13,619 nucleotides of DNA, from positions 1 to 13,619 of the forward strand of contig JBBRPS010000201.1 in NCBI GenBank assembly GCA_038227745.1, in the 5' to 3' direction. Shown piece by piece: positions 1 to 6,729 of this stretch. Both the position numbers and the translations under genes were made by a program. The first letter of the stretch is position 1; each line of letters begins with the position of its first letter. Source of the stretch: DASPXY01 sp038227745 (GTDB lineage Bacteria; Planctomycetota; Planctomycetia; Gemmatales; Gemmataceae). The notes under the pieces were generated by a model. It had not been told where the DNA came from, did no database searches, and worked only from the letters and a program-made list of their open reading frames with translations.

Positions 1-190
1 GGAAAACTGCTTGGATGGCTGGAGGAGCGGTTTCCAAGAGTTCTCGCTCTAACCCCATATTTCCGCGGGTTTTGAAGTGCGTTTGCCCTGGAGGAAGACC
101 CCTTCTTCTCCCGTGGTCGTCACGTCGGAGGGTGAAGGAGGCGATGGGGAAGGAAGACGGGGCAGCGAACAGACAGGGACACGTTGAATC

Positions 191-766
191 ATGGCCTCGC
201 GCACCCTACGCTGCGCTATCGAGGAACTCGCGGACTGGTATCCGCGGCTGTTTCTCGAGCCGTACATTGTGGCGTGTGTGACCGCGATGAGTCGGTACTC
301 CGGCTCACCGGCGTCCTTTGACGTCGATTGTGAGGGGATCGTGTCCCGATGGCTTGGCAGGGCCGAGCGGTTCCGGCTGCAAGTGTCCTGGGCGGAGGCG
401 ACTGCGGAGAAAGCTGAACGACTTCGAGCGACCATGCCTTCCAAGGAGGTCGTGGAGCTCGCTTCCGTCGCGCTGGCGTTTGCCCTGGCACGCCGAGTTC
501 TTGGTTTGCGACAGCTTGTCGTCACGAACCGCGGCGAGGGGGCCGATTATCGTGCGCCTACGGCTTCTCGGGTTCTCGAGGTAAGCGGGACGGAAACACC
601 GTCGGAACTGAGCCGGCGGCACCGCGAAAAAGTTGCGCAAGCCCTCCGGAACCCATTCGGCTGGGGCGCGTATGTGGTCGTCTGCGGCTTCGCAACCCCG
701 GAACACCGCATCCGATTCTCGGCACATACCTGGGAGGAATCTGCCCATGCCGAAGACAAAGGTTAG
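191..766 (+). CDS. Hypothetical protein, first gene of an overlapping pair
   Basis: Not a family I recognise. The 191-residue product has no signal peptide or membrane segment, so it is probably cytoplasmic. The N-terminal half (about residues 1-105) looks helical, with Trp/Arg-rich amphipathic stretches (IEELADWYPRLF, WLGRAERFRLQVSWAEA). The C-terminal half looks alpha/beta: strand-like LRQLVVTNRG, then GADYRAP...RVLEVSGTE, the charged helix ELSRRHREKVAQAL, and strand-like WGAYVVVCGFA. The D...E spacing in ADY...LEVSG faintly recalls a PD-(D/E)XK nuclease core, but the Lys is not in the expected place, so this is speculation. No clear Shine-Dalgarno precedes the ATG at 191; ATG 287 (residue 33) is the next option. 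Its last 20 bases overlap the next gene, which suggests translational coupling. Confidence 0.7.
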   Translation: MASRTLRCAIEELADWYPRLFLEPYIVACVTAMSRYSGSPASFDVDCEGIVSRWLGRAERFRLQVSWAEATAEKAERLRATMPSKEVVELASVALAFALARRVLGLRQLVVTNRGEGADYRAPTASRVLEVSGTETPSELSRRHREKVAQALRNPFGWGAYVVVCGFATPEHRIRFSAHTWEESAHAEDKG

Positions 767-1139
767 ACCGTACCCCCAACCCCTCCTCGAACTGATGGCG
801 GAAACGAGTGGCATCATCATGAAGGCTCGCGCTCTCGTCGCCATGGGGATGCCGGAACTTGCGCTTTCCGCATGGTTGGCGGCTGCGTCAGGCGAAGAGC
901 AGGTGGCACCGCGGCTGGAGACGCTCGACCGGGACCTGGAGGCGGCGGTCCATCGCATCAGTGCCGCGTCGTGCTACCAGCACGCAGGTGAGTTGGCCAA
1001 GGCTATCAACCTGTATCGGGCGGCGCTCGCCGGGCCGCTGCCGGAGCACACGCGGAAGGAGACGGAGCAGATGATCGCGGCTTGCCTTGCTCAGCTCACC
1101 CGTTCTGTGAACGGCAACGCCCCCACACGTCGCTCGTGA
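747..1139 (+). CDS. Small TPR-like hypothetical protein, second gene of the pair
   Basis: A 130-residue, mostly helical soluble protein. Residues about 70-115 have the spacing of one or two tetratricopeptide helices: AASCYQHAGELAKAINLYRA is close to a classical TPR motif (Cys/Tyr, Gly8, Ala20, Leu24-like positions), followed by another helix (KETEQMIAACLAQL). TPRs usually bind partner proteins, so it may act with the product of the upstream gene; that is inference. The ATG at 747 was chosen because GGGAGG at 732-737 is a good ribosome binding site. The reading frame stays open further upstream, but such a start would overlap the previous gene deeply. It overlaps that gene by 20 bases in another frame, a typical operon junction. 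Confidence 0.72.
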   Translation: MPKTKVRPYPQPLLELMAETSGIIMKARALVAMGMPELALSAWLAAASGEEQVAPRLETLDRDLEAAVHRISAASCYQHAGELAKAINLYRAALAGPLPEHTRKETEQMIAACLAQLTRSVNGNAPTRRS

Positions 1140-1227
1140 ACGAGACGGGGACGCATCGCCCATTTGGTTTTCGACGCCCAGGGGGCGCTGGCTTTCTCCA
1201 CCGCGGGACCGGGCAGGAGCGAAAGTG

Positions 1228-2991
1228 ATGTGGAAACACCTGTCCCCGAGGCGCTCCACAGCGCTGCTGCTCGCAGTGCTTCTTGCCCTGCTCGGGGCTT
1301 GCCGCGAGCGCCAGCCCAACCAGGCCCCGGCCTCGCCGCGCATCGCTCGTCCGAACGTCCTGCTCGTTTCGCTCGACACGCTGCGCCCCGATCACCTCGG
1401 TTGCTACGGCTACGGCAAGCCGACCAGCCCCAACCTCGACCGCTTCGCGAAGCAGTGCGTCGTCTTCAAGAATTGCCGCGCCCAGGCCCCGTGGACGCTG
1501 CCGTCGCACATGTCGCTGTTCACGTCCATGCTGCCGACGTCGAACGGCGTGGACAGCCTCAACAAGGTGCTGGCGCCGGAGATCCCGACCCTCGCCCAGT
1601 TGCTGCGCGACGAGGGCTACCGCACGGCGGCCCTCGTCAACAACGGCCAGATGCGGCGGCACTGGGGCTTCGCGCGCGGCTTCGACACCTGGCGCGAGTT
1701 CGAGGCGGACACGCCCGCGGGCAACTGCGAGAACATCACCCGCGAGGCCCTCGCCTGGCTGAAGGCGCGCGACGGCGCCGCCCCGTTCTTCCTGTTCCTG
1801 CACTACTACGACACCCACGACCCCTACGAGGCACCGGAGCCGTACCGCCGCCGCCTGGGCACCACCCTGACCGGGGCGAAGGCGCGACAGCTCTGCTTCC
1901 GCTACCGGACGCCGCAGCGCAACCTCACCGACCGGGCGCTGCTCGCCGACCTGGTCGCCGCCTACGACGCCGAGATCGCCTGGCTCGACGACGAACTGGG
2001 CAAGCTCCTCGCCGCCGCCCCCGCCGACACGCTGGTGGTGATCTTCTCCGACCACGGCGAGGCGTTCGAGGAGCACGGCTGGACGCTGCACGGCGCCACC
2101 CTCTACGACGAAGAGGTCCGCGTCCCGCTGCTGGTGCGCCTGCCGGCCGGGGTGCCGGAGAAGGCGGCCGTCAAGGAGCCGGTGATGCTGCTGGACGTGG
2201 CGCCGACGATCCTGGCCCGCTGCGGCGTCCGCGCCCCGGCGGGCTTCCAGGGCACGGACCTTGCACCCGCCTGGGAGGGCAAGGCGCTGCCGCCGCGCCT
2301 CATCCCTTCCGAGACAAAAGCCGTCCTCGAAGGACGCTATTCCCTCTCGGTCGTCCTGCACCCGTTGAAAGGGATTTATTCGCTCTTCGACGGGCATTTC
2401 GAGCTTTACAGGCTGCCGGACGAGCACAAGGATCTGGCGGCGACGGACAAGGCGGCGGCGGCGGCGCTGCGCAAGCCGCTGCGCGACTGGATGGACGGCG
2501 AGCAATTTTGGATGCTGCACGCGGTGGGGCGTGGCGACTTCGAGGGGAGCGTGGAGGTCGAAGGCGGCTTCGGCCTGTTCATCCCGGTCGGCTTCGACGA
2601 GGAGGAGGTTCGCAAGCTGGAGGCAGTCGGCGAAGGCCGCGCGTTGCGCTGGCACGTCCACCCGGGCGGGCTGGACCGGCCCAAATCGCTGTTCCTCCAG
2701 CCAGCCCGTCCGGGGGCGGCCCTGCGCGTGGACTTCAGACTTAACGGCGAGGCCCGCGCCGATACCGTCTTCCTCGGCAAGGACCGACGTCACCCGGCGG
2801 CCCTGCCGGCGACCGTCCCCGCGGACATGGCTCCGGTCAGCCCGTTCATCGAGCGGCGGTTCACCGCCGACCGCCCGGGCCTCCACATCGTCCGACACGG
2901 TGCCGCGGGCGGGCACGCACGGCCGGCGCTCGTGCGCCCGCTCGATGAGCAGACCCTCAAGCAACTCCGCTCGTTGGGGTACTTGCAGTGA
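1228..2991 (+). CDS. Sulfatase-superfamily lipoprotein with Thr at the nucleophile position
   Basis: An alkaline-phosphatase-superfamily hydrolase of 587 residues. A lipoprotein signal (hydrophobic residues about 13-24, lipobox LGAC, Cys25) predicts a lipid-anchored envelope protein. The N-terminal core shows PNVLLVSLDTLRPDHLGCYG (metal ligand Asp50) and SPNLDRFA; the second metal site is FSDHGEAFEEHGW (Asp275, His276). The active-site segment reads APWTLPSH (residues 87-94), where classical sulfatases have C/S-x-P-x-R. Thr90 replaces the Cys/Ser that becomes formylglycine, and His94 replaces Arg. This TLPSH form is known among planctomycete sulfatase-like proteins, but the substrate is unknown. 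Residues about 410-560 form a probable beta-rich extra domain, and the tail LRSLGYLQ is typical. Start: AGGAG at 1215-1219 favours ATG 1228 over GTG 1225. Confidence 0.92.
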   Translation: MWKHLSPRRSTALLLAVLLALLGACRERQPNQAPASPRIARPNVLLVSLDTLRPDHLGCYGYGKPTSPNLDRFAKQCVVFKNCRAQAPWTLPSHMSLFTSMLPTSNGVDSLNKVLAPEIPTLAQLLRDEGYRTAALVNNGQMRRHWGFARGFDTWREFEADTPAGNCENITREALAWLKARDGAAPFFLFLHYYDTHDPYEAPEPYRRRLGTTLTGAKARQLCFRYRTPQRNLTDRALLADLVAAYDAEIAWLDDELGKLLAAAPADTLVVIFSDHGEAFEEHGWTLHGATLYDEEVRVPLLVRLPAGVPEKAAVKEPVMLLDVAPTILARCGVRAPAGFQGTDLAPAWEGKALPPRLIPSETKAVLEGRYSLSVVLHPLKGIYSLFDGHFELYRLPDEHKDLAATDKAAAAALRKPLRDWMDGEQFWMLHAVGRGDFEGSVEVEGGFGLFIPVGFDEEEVRKLEAVGEGRALRWHVHPGGLDRPKSLFLQPARPGAALRVDFRLNGEARADTVFLGKDRRHPAALPATVPADMAPVSPFIERRFTADRPGLHIVRHGAAGGHARPALVRPLDEQTLKQLRSLGYLQ

Positions 2992-3075
2992 GGGCCTGTT
3001 GCGAGGGGATGGGGTTGGAGTCCCGGCTTTAGAGCGGTTTACGATTCCTGCTGCGGGGGGAAAGCGAGCCGGCGG

Positions 3076-3345
3076 GTTTACCGGGCAAGCGCCGTCTCGT
3101 CCCCGACCTGCTCGCTCATCTCGGCGGCCCCGCCGCTGGCCGAGGTGCCCCGCGCCGTTATCGGCTGGTCTTCGCTGAGCACGCGATGGACGGCGGTAGG
3201 CCGGTTGTCGGCAGGCAATGAACTGGTCGCCCTGGACCTCGACCCGAAGGCGGTCGGTATCTTTGGCTACATGGGCTCGGGCAAGAGTTATCTGCTCGGC
3301 ACGGCCGTCGAGTCCGCCCAGCTCACCTCCCACGGCGGCGAGTGG
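3076..3345 (+). pseudogene. Remnant of a P-loop ATPase (HerA/FtsK-like)
   Basis: In the frame containing 3145, the translation holds a convincing nucleotide-binding segment: WSSLSTRW, then NELVALDLDPKAVGIFGYMG leading into the Walker A SGKSYLLGTAVESA (about 3220-3324). The GxxGSGKS signature after a beta strand resembles the DNA-translocase / HerA-like ATP-binding proteins. Nothing that follows looks like the rest of such an ATPase: no Walker B is visible, and past about 3345 the frame turns into low-quality sequence. Upstream, a neighbouring frame gives RRLVPDLLAHLGG, which may continue the protein before a frameshift near 3125. I read this as a truncated, decayed gene fragment. Edges are approximate and the family is inferred from the motif only. 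Confidence 0.55.
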
Positions 3346-3611
3346 GACATTGAGTCCGAAATGCCGTCCCGCCGCTGCAACTCACCTGACCACGGCAGCC
3401 CGGCAGACGTTGAACCGCCGGAACCACCGGACGACGCCGCGGTCAGGTGCAGCGCCTCGTTCGTTCAAGGCGGATATTGCTCCGCTCGTAACTCGGTTGG
3501 AGCTATTCCCATCCGTGTTGGCTGCACAAGTCACTCCACGGATCCCAGGCAATGTCGAACCGCTCTCTTTCCGCCATGGTTGCCGATTGTCTCGCGGGGC
3601 CGAACCTGTTA
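3346..3611. other. Non-coding strip with an attC-like hairpin
   Basis: No convincing gene lies between the ATPase remnant and the nucleotidyltransferase stop codon. Short open frames exist on both strands, but they lack start signals and recognisable motifs. The one structured element is an imperfect inverted repeat: GCTGCAACTCACCTGACC (3374-3391) against GGTCAGGTGCAGC (3441-3453), with five extra bases in the left arm and a 49-base centre. On the - strand it opens AACGAGGCGCTGCACCTGAC, which resembles the start of integron attC sites, but the second conserved core is not visible. It could be a degenerate attC or simply a repeat relic. Confidence 0.35.
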
Positions 3612-4250
3612 TCAGGCATCGGGCGTGTCGAGGATCTGCTTCAAGCGATCCGCCAGTTCCGGCGGTAATTTCGGTAGCAGCGACGCATCGATGAGCCGGA
3701 CACCGATCAAGTCGCGCAGGTGCGTACGGTCCTTATCGCGGTTCGACATCAACTTCATTACCACGAGCGTTTCGAGAGCGATCACGCGGAAGTTGGCCGG
3801 ATCCGCGACGGTCTGAATCTCCGGGGCCGGCAGGGGATGATCGGGTCGAGTCTTTTCACCGGCAAACAGGAGGTGGACGGCCTCGCTGGGCTTGCCCTCC
3901 GCGCCGTCGCGGAACATAACGATGTCAAGTAGTTCGTCGCGGACGAAGCCAGCCTGCTCCAGGGCGGCCGTGATGGCGGGCAAATCACTTCGGTGGACCA
4001 GCAGGTCGATGTCGCGCGTGTTACGGACCGCACCCTCATCGATGGTCGCCACCCACGAGGCCACGGCGTTCCCACCGACCACGGCGTAGGGAACGCCGGC
4101 CTGGTTCAACGCCGCCGTCGCCCGCAATAACCTCTCACGCACCTTTGCCACCGCTCGCTCCATTCGGTCTAGAATGTCCTCGTTCATGCCGACGGTCTGG
4201 GCCGTCCAGCGCGACGCACTATCCTTGGATTGATGAATCGGCGCGGTCAT
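3612..4250 (-). CDS. Nucleotidyltransferase-fold protein (MNT / AbiEii-like)
   Basis: A 212-residue protein with the DNA polymerase beta-like nucleotidyltransferase fold. The diagnostic part is YAVVGGNAVASW (Gly59, Gly60) followed by TRDIDLLV (Asp80, Asp82), matching the GG/S...DxD metal-binding signature of minimal nucleotidyltransferases. The C-terminal half has FRVIALETLVVMKLMSNRDK and then DRTHLRDLI, the Lys- and Asp-rich segment common to AbiEii-type and related proteins. The family includes toxins of toxin-antitoxin systems, but no AbiEi-like antitoxin or HEPN partner lies beside it, so a free-standing enzyme is equally possible. I chose ATG 4250, preceded by GGAAGAGG. GTG 4292 and ATG 4187 (giving MNEDILDRMERAV) are alternatives, and the last would keep the whole catalytic domain. 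The substrate is unknown. Confidence 0.85.
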   Translation of the reverse strand: MTAPIHQSKDSASRWTAQTVGMNEDILDRMERAVAKVRERLLRATAALNQAGVPYAVVGGNAVASWVATIDEGAVRNTRDIDLLVHRSDLPAITAALEQAGFVRDELLDIVMFRDGAEGKPSEAVHLLFAGEKTRPDHPLPAPEIQTVADPANFRVIALETLVVMKLMSNRDKDRTHLRDLIGVRLIDASLLPKLPPELADRLKQILDTPDA

Positions 4251-4397
4251 GGCCTCTTCCAACTCCAAATGGTTGCCCTGCTTACGAGCCACACGGCTGC
4301 GAGAGCCGGACGACCAGCTCAGCTGCCGGGGCCGCCCGGAGAGCGCTGCGGTGTACTAGATAAGCAACATCCATACCGGATTCTCAGAAACGACCTG

Positions 4398-4498
4398 GAG
4401 CGGTTGGCGTGCGGCCGTAGCCCAAGCGTCCCACTGGTAGGCTTTCGCGAACCAGCCACCAGCGGGACGCTTGGGCTACGAACCGCCGCCAACCGCTC
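4398..4498. repeat. Imperfect 41-bp inverted repeat at the DUF1573 gene end
   Basis: The arm at 4398-4438 pairs with 4458-4498 around a 19-base loop. Both arms, each read toward the loop, share GAGCGGTTGGCG and then GTAGCCCAAGCGTCCC, separated by a 7-base divergent stretch, with one further mismatch before CTGGT. The outer end overlaps the TAG stop codon of the - strand gene to the right. It would form a very stable hairpin at the mRNA 3' end and could act as a terminator or stabiliser, although no T-tract follows. Its length and its sequence, unrelated to the other palindromes, suggest a repeat-family member rather than a plain terminator. Confidence 0.8.
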
Positions 4499-5475
4499 TA
4501 ACGGACGACGTGCGCCTTGGCCGTGAACTCGATGTTCCCCTCTCCTTGCAGATCGGTGATGACGCGCAGCGTCCGCTCCAGTTCGCCGGCCTTGTTCGGC
4601 CGTAGCGTCACCGTCAGGATGTGGACGGTCTTGGGCTGCGTGTTCGCTTCCCGGACGGCGAGTTGGGCGTCCGTGCCCTTGATGCCGGTGATGCGGAACG
4701 GCGTCGCGCTGCGGACGATGATCCGCCGCTCCGCCTGCGTGCCCGCCTTCACCTCGCCAAGGATCACCGTCATCGGGCTGACGCTCAGCGGCGCCTCGAT
4801 CTCCACCGTCAGCGGCACGCGCAGCCGCGGCGTCGAGGGGTTGTTGGTCTCCAGCCAGACGTCCGTGTACCACTTGCCCGAGGGCGCGTCGGCGCGGAGG
4901 CTGGCGGTCACCTGGTAGCTCACCTCGCCGGCGTCGCGACGCACCTCCTTGATGGCCGGCGTCACGTAGTTGCTCTCGCTCTTGACGCCGGTGATCCGCC
5001 AGTTGCTGTCGCCCAGGAACGAGATGGTCACGTTGCTCGACGGCGCGCTGCCGCGCTTGATCTGGCCGAACGCCAGGCTCTCGGGGATGACGGTCACGTC
5101 GTCGCGGCTGTTAGCCTGCACCCAGAGGCGAACCTCCTCCCAGCGCGGCTGGTCGAACTGGACGAAGATGGTGACGTTTTTCGTGTACTGGAAGCGGCGC
5201 GTGTCCATCTGCACCAGGATGGCGGTCTCCTGGCCCGGGGCGAGATCGGTCTGGAGGGCGCGAGCGGAGGTGCAGCCGCACGAGACGCGCACCGAGGCGA
5301 TGTGGATGGGCACCTTCGTGCGGTTGACGAGACGGAACGGGTGGGTCAGGGTCGGCCCGCGCGGCACGGAGCCGAAGTCGCGGGACAATTCCTCGAACAG
5401 GGCGTCGGCCCACGACGCCGACGCCGACCCGGTCGCACACAGGCCCAACAGAACCACGAGGCTGTAACGGAACAT
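4498..5475 (-). CDS. Secreted DUF1573-domain protein
   Basis: A 325-residue exported protein. The N-terminus (MFRYSLVVLLGLCATGSASA) is a typical Sec signal peptide with cleavage near Ala20-Ser21. The DUF1573 domain follows: RDFGSVPRG, THPFRLVNRT and the hallmark VSCGCTSA (Cys66, Cys68). These are Ig/ASH-like beta-sandwich repeats with the pattern 'FG.v..G......F.l.N'. A second sandwich begins near residue 128 (ESLAFGQIKRG) and a third near 235 (MTVILGEVKAGTQAERRIIV), so about three tandem beta domains fill the protein. Function is unknown; the family is strongly expanded in planctomycetes and is probably periplasmic or surface-linked. Start ATG 5475 follows a purine-rich GGGAAAGGG. The stop codon lies inside the start of the long inverted repeat. 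Confidence 0.93.
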   Translation of the reverse strand: MFRYSLVVLLGLCATGSASASWADALFEELSRDFGSVPRGPTLTHPFRLVNRTKVPIHIASVRVSCGCTSARALQTDLAPGQETAILVQMDTRRFQYTKNVTIFVQFDQPRWEEVRLWVQANSRDDVTVIPESLAFGQIKRGSAPSSNVTISFLGDSNWRITGVKSESNYVTPAIKEVRRDAGEVSYQVTASLRADAPSGKWYTDVWLETNNPSTPRLRVPLTVEIEAPLSVSPMTVILGEVKAGTQAERRIIVRSATPFRITGIKGTDAQLAVREANTQPKTVHILTVTLRPNKAGELERTLRVITDLQGEGNIEFTAKAHVVR

Positions 5476-5585
5476 GTTGCCCTTTCCCTGCTGCCAGAGA
5501 AACCCCTGCCCGCCGTGGGGCGGCCGCTGCCTAGGACCGATCCCAGGCGGGCGCCCCGAACGTTCGCGGGCGGCAAAGCTCAGTA

Positions 5586-5616
5586 TTTCTATTCACCCTT
5601 TTGGCACCCCCGTCAA
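5586..5616 (-). promoter_or_regulatory. Candidate promoter of the DUF1573 gene
   Basis: On the - strand TTGACG (5611-5616) is followed by TAGAAA (5586-5591) with a 19-base spacer, within a locally AT-richer island in very GC-rich DNA. It matches the sigma70 consensus at 5/6 and 4/6 positions, with a spacer slightly longer than ideal. The predicted start near 5578 gives a leader of about 100 bases. Moderate to weak evidence. Confidence 0.38.
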
Positions 5617-5741
5617 CAGGCGCGGGCGGCCGATTCTCCCGGGCGGCGCGCGCGGCGGCCCCCAGGACTGGCGCCGGACGCCTAGCCGCTATTTCACCTA
5701 AGCTCTGTCAGCGCCCCGCCAGCCCCACGAGGAATTCTCTT

Positions 5742-5834
5742 ATGCCGCGGCCCGGGCGGCGCGGGCGGCGCCGCTGGCCGCGCGGGCCGCTGAAATCGCG
5801 GAAAGCGGCGGGAAAGACTGGAGGCGCGGGGTGA
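5742..5834 (+). CDS. Possible 30-residue Arg/Lys-rich small protein
   Basis: An ATG at 5742 preceded by GAGGA (5729-5733, eight bases upstream) opens a 30-codon frame whose product begins MPRPGRRGRRRWPRGPLKSR and continues KAAGKTGGAG. It is extremely basic and has no hydrophobic segment, so if real it would bind nucleic acid or the ribosome. It converges on comF, whose stop is 12 bases away. Arg/Gly/Pro-rich translations arise easily from GC-rich DNA, so the ribosome binding site is the main support. This may well be non-coding. Confidence 0.22.
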   Translation: MPRPGRRGRRRWPRGPLKSRKAAGKTGGAG

Positions 5835-5845
5835 CTGCACCCCGT

Positions 5846-6625
5846 TCAGGACGCGCGGGTGAGGACGGCCACGGTAACCTGTGCGGCGCCGGCGGCCCGT
5901 AACGGCCGCGCCGCCTCGTGGGCGGTGCTGCCCGTGGTCATCACGTCATCGACGAGGAGGAGTTTGCGGCCCTTGACGAGGGCGCCGTGGCGGGTGGCGA
6001 AGGCGTCGCGCACGTTATCGCGTTTTTTTTCGGAGGAGCGGAGGAGGTGCTGCCGCGGCGTGGCGCGGACCCGGCGCAGCCAGGCGGGCCGGCAGGGAAC
6101 GCCCAGGGCGGCGGCCAGGGCCAGGGCCAGCGTTTCGCTCTGGTTATAGCCGCGCGACCAGCGGCGGCGCCAGTGCAGGGGGACCGGGACGACGACCTCC
6201 ACGTCGAGGGCGCGCAGGGCGTCCGTGCGATGGACGGCCCAAAGTGCAGCGACCGCCTCGGCGAGGCCCTCGCCGGTGTGCCGTTTGAGGCGCAAGACGA
6301 CTTCGCGGAGCACGCCGTCATACGGTCCGAGACGGACGACGCGGTTGAACGCGAACCGGACGTCCCGGCAGCGCGTGCAGCCGCGGTCGAGGTTGACGAA
6401 CGGGCCGACGTCGCCGGCGCAGCGGGGACAGGTGGGGGAAGGGTCGTCGAGGAGGGCGGCCTTGCAGGTCCCGCAGAAGGCGCCGGCGTCGGGCGGGAGA
6501 GGGGCGCCGCAGGCGCGGCAGGCGTTGGGATAGACGAGCTGGCCCAGGCCCTGGAGGAGGGTTCGGCCGGCCGCCGCCAGGGTGGCGAACCACGAGTGCG
6601 GGGGACAAGGTGCGGGGGCGTTCAT
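5846..6625 (-). CDS. comF: ComF-family phosphoribosyltransferase-like protein
   Basis: A 259-residue protein with complete ComF architecture. Residues 31-90 carry a double zinc ribbon with paired cysteines at 36/39, 51/54, 66/69 and 83/86. A linker (LGPYDGVLREVVLRLKRHTG) leads to the type I phosphoribosyltransferase domain: VVPVPLHWRRRWSRGYNQSE, then RQHLLRSSEKKRDNV, and the PRPP-binding loop LLVDDVMTTGST (residues 223-234). In naturally competent bacteria ComF helps handle incoming single-stranded DNA. ComF relatives also occur in non-competent species, where the role is unclear, and no other competence gene is in this window. Start ATG 6625 gives a normal family length. It lies downstream of the Kdo hydroxylase gene, with a 30-bp perfect palindrome in the gap. 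Confidence 0.95.
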   Translation of the reverse strand: MNAPAPCPPHSWFATLAAAGRTLLQGLGQLVYPNACRACGAPLPPDAGAFCGTCKAALLDDPSPTCPRCAGDVGPFVNLDRGCTRCRDVRFAFNRVVRLGPYDGVLREVVLRLKRHTGEGLAEAVAALWAVHRTDALRALDVEVVVPVPLHWRRRWSRGYNQSETLALALAAALGVPCRPAWLRRVRATPRQHLLRSSEKKRDNVRDAFATRHGALVKGRKLLLVDDVMTTGSTAHEAARPLRAAGAAQVTVAVLTRAS

Positions 6626-6662
6626 GGAGTCGGATTGTAGGCGGCGCCCTGATTTTGTCTCG

Positions 6663-6728
6663 GGGCTGTGGGTCAGGACTCCGCTCCTGACAACTCCATG
6701 TCAGGAGCGGAGTCCTGACCCACAGCCC
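6663..6728. repeat. Perfect 30-bp palindrome, copy 1 of a two-copy element
   Basis: The arms at 6663-6692 and 6699-6728 are exactly complementary around the 6-base loop ACTCCA. The arm core is GTGGGTCAGGACTCCGCTCC. It sits one base past the stop codon of the Kdo hydroxylase gene and 37 bases before the comF start. A second copy at 12881-12936 shares the core and loop. The hairpin would be very stable in RNA or single-stranded DNA. It has no T-tract on the - strand side, so it is not a textbook intrinsic terminator. Confidence 0.92.
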
Positions 6729-6729
6729 G

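Larger units (their letters stand above)
5476..5845. other. Intergenic region between comF and the DUF1573 gene
   Basis: This 370-base stretch has no recognisable conserved gene. It holds the candidate DUF1573 promoter, a highly GC-rich purine/pyrimidine-alternating tract (5748-5800) and one possible tiny + strand ORF at 5742-5834. I see no tRNA or classical small-RNA fold. Confidence 0.5.

Noticed and set aside
15..281. 88-codon + strand ORF at the left edge
   Set aside because: It overlaps the better-supported gene at 191 in another frame, and its composition (Arg/Ser/Gly/Pro) is shadow-like.
1096..3333. 745-codon open frame on the - strand across the sulfatase gene
   Set aside because: Its translation is Arg/Gly/Val-rich low-quality sequence with no motifs. 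The opposite strand encodes a clear sulfatase-family lipoprotein with lipobox and metal-site motifs, so this is a GC-rich antisense shadow.
3503..3577. 24-codon - strand ORF beginning MAERERFDIAW
   Set aside because: Briefly considered as a start fragment of a decayed gene. It has no ribosome binding site, stops at once, and matches nothing I can name.
4621..5685. 354-codon + strand frame over the DUF1573 gene
   Set aside because: Low-complexity Arg/Ala/Gly translation without a ribosome binding site or motif; antisense shadow.
5918..6640. 240-codon + strand frame over comF
   Set aside because: Gly/Ala/Glu-rich shadow of a well-defined ComF protein.
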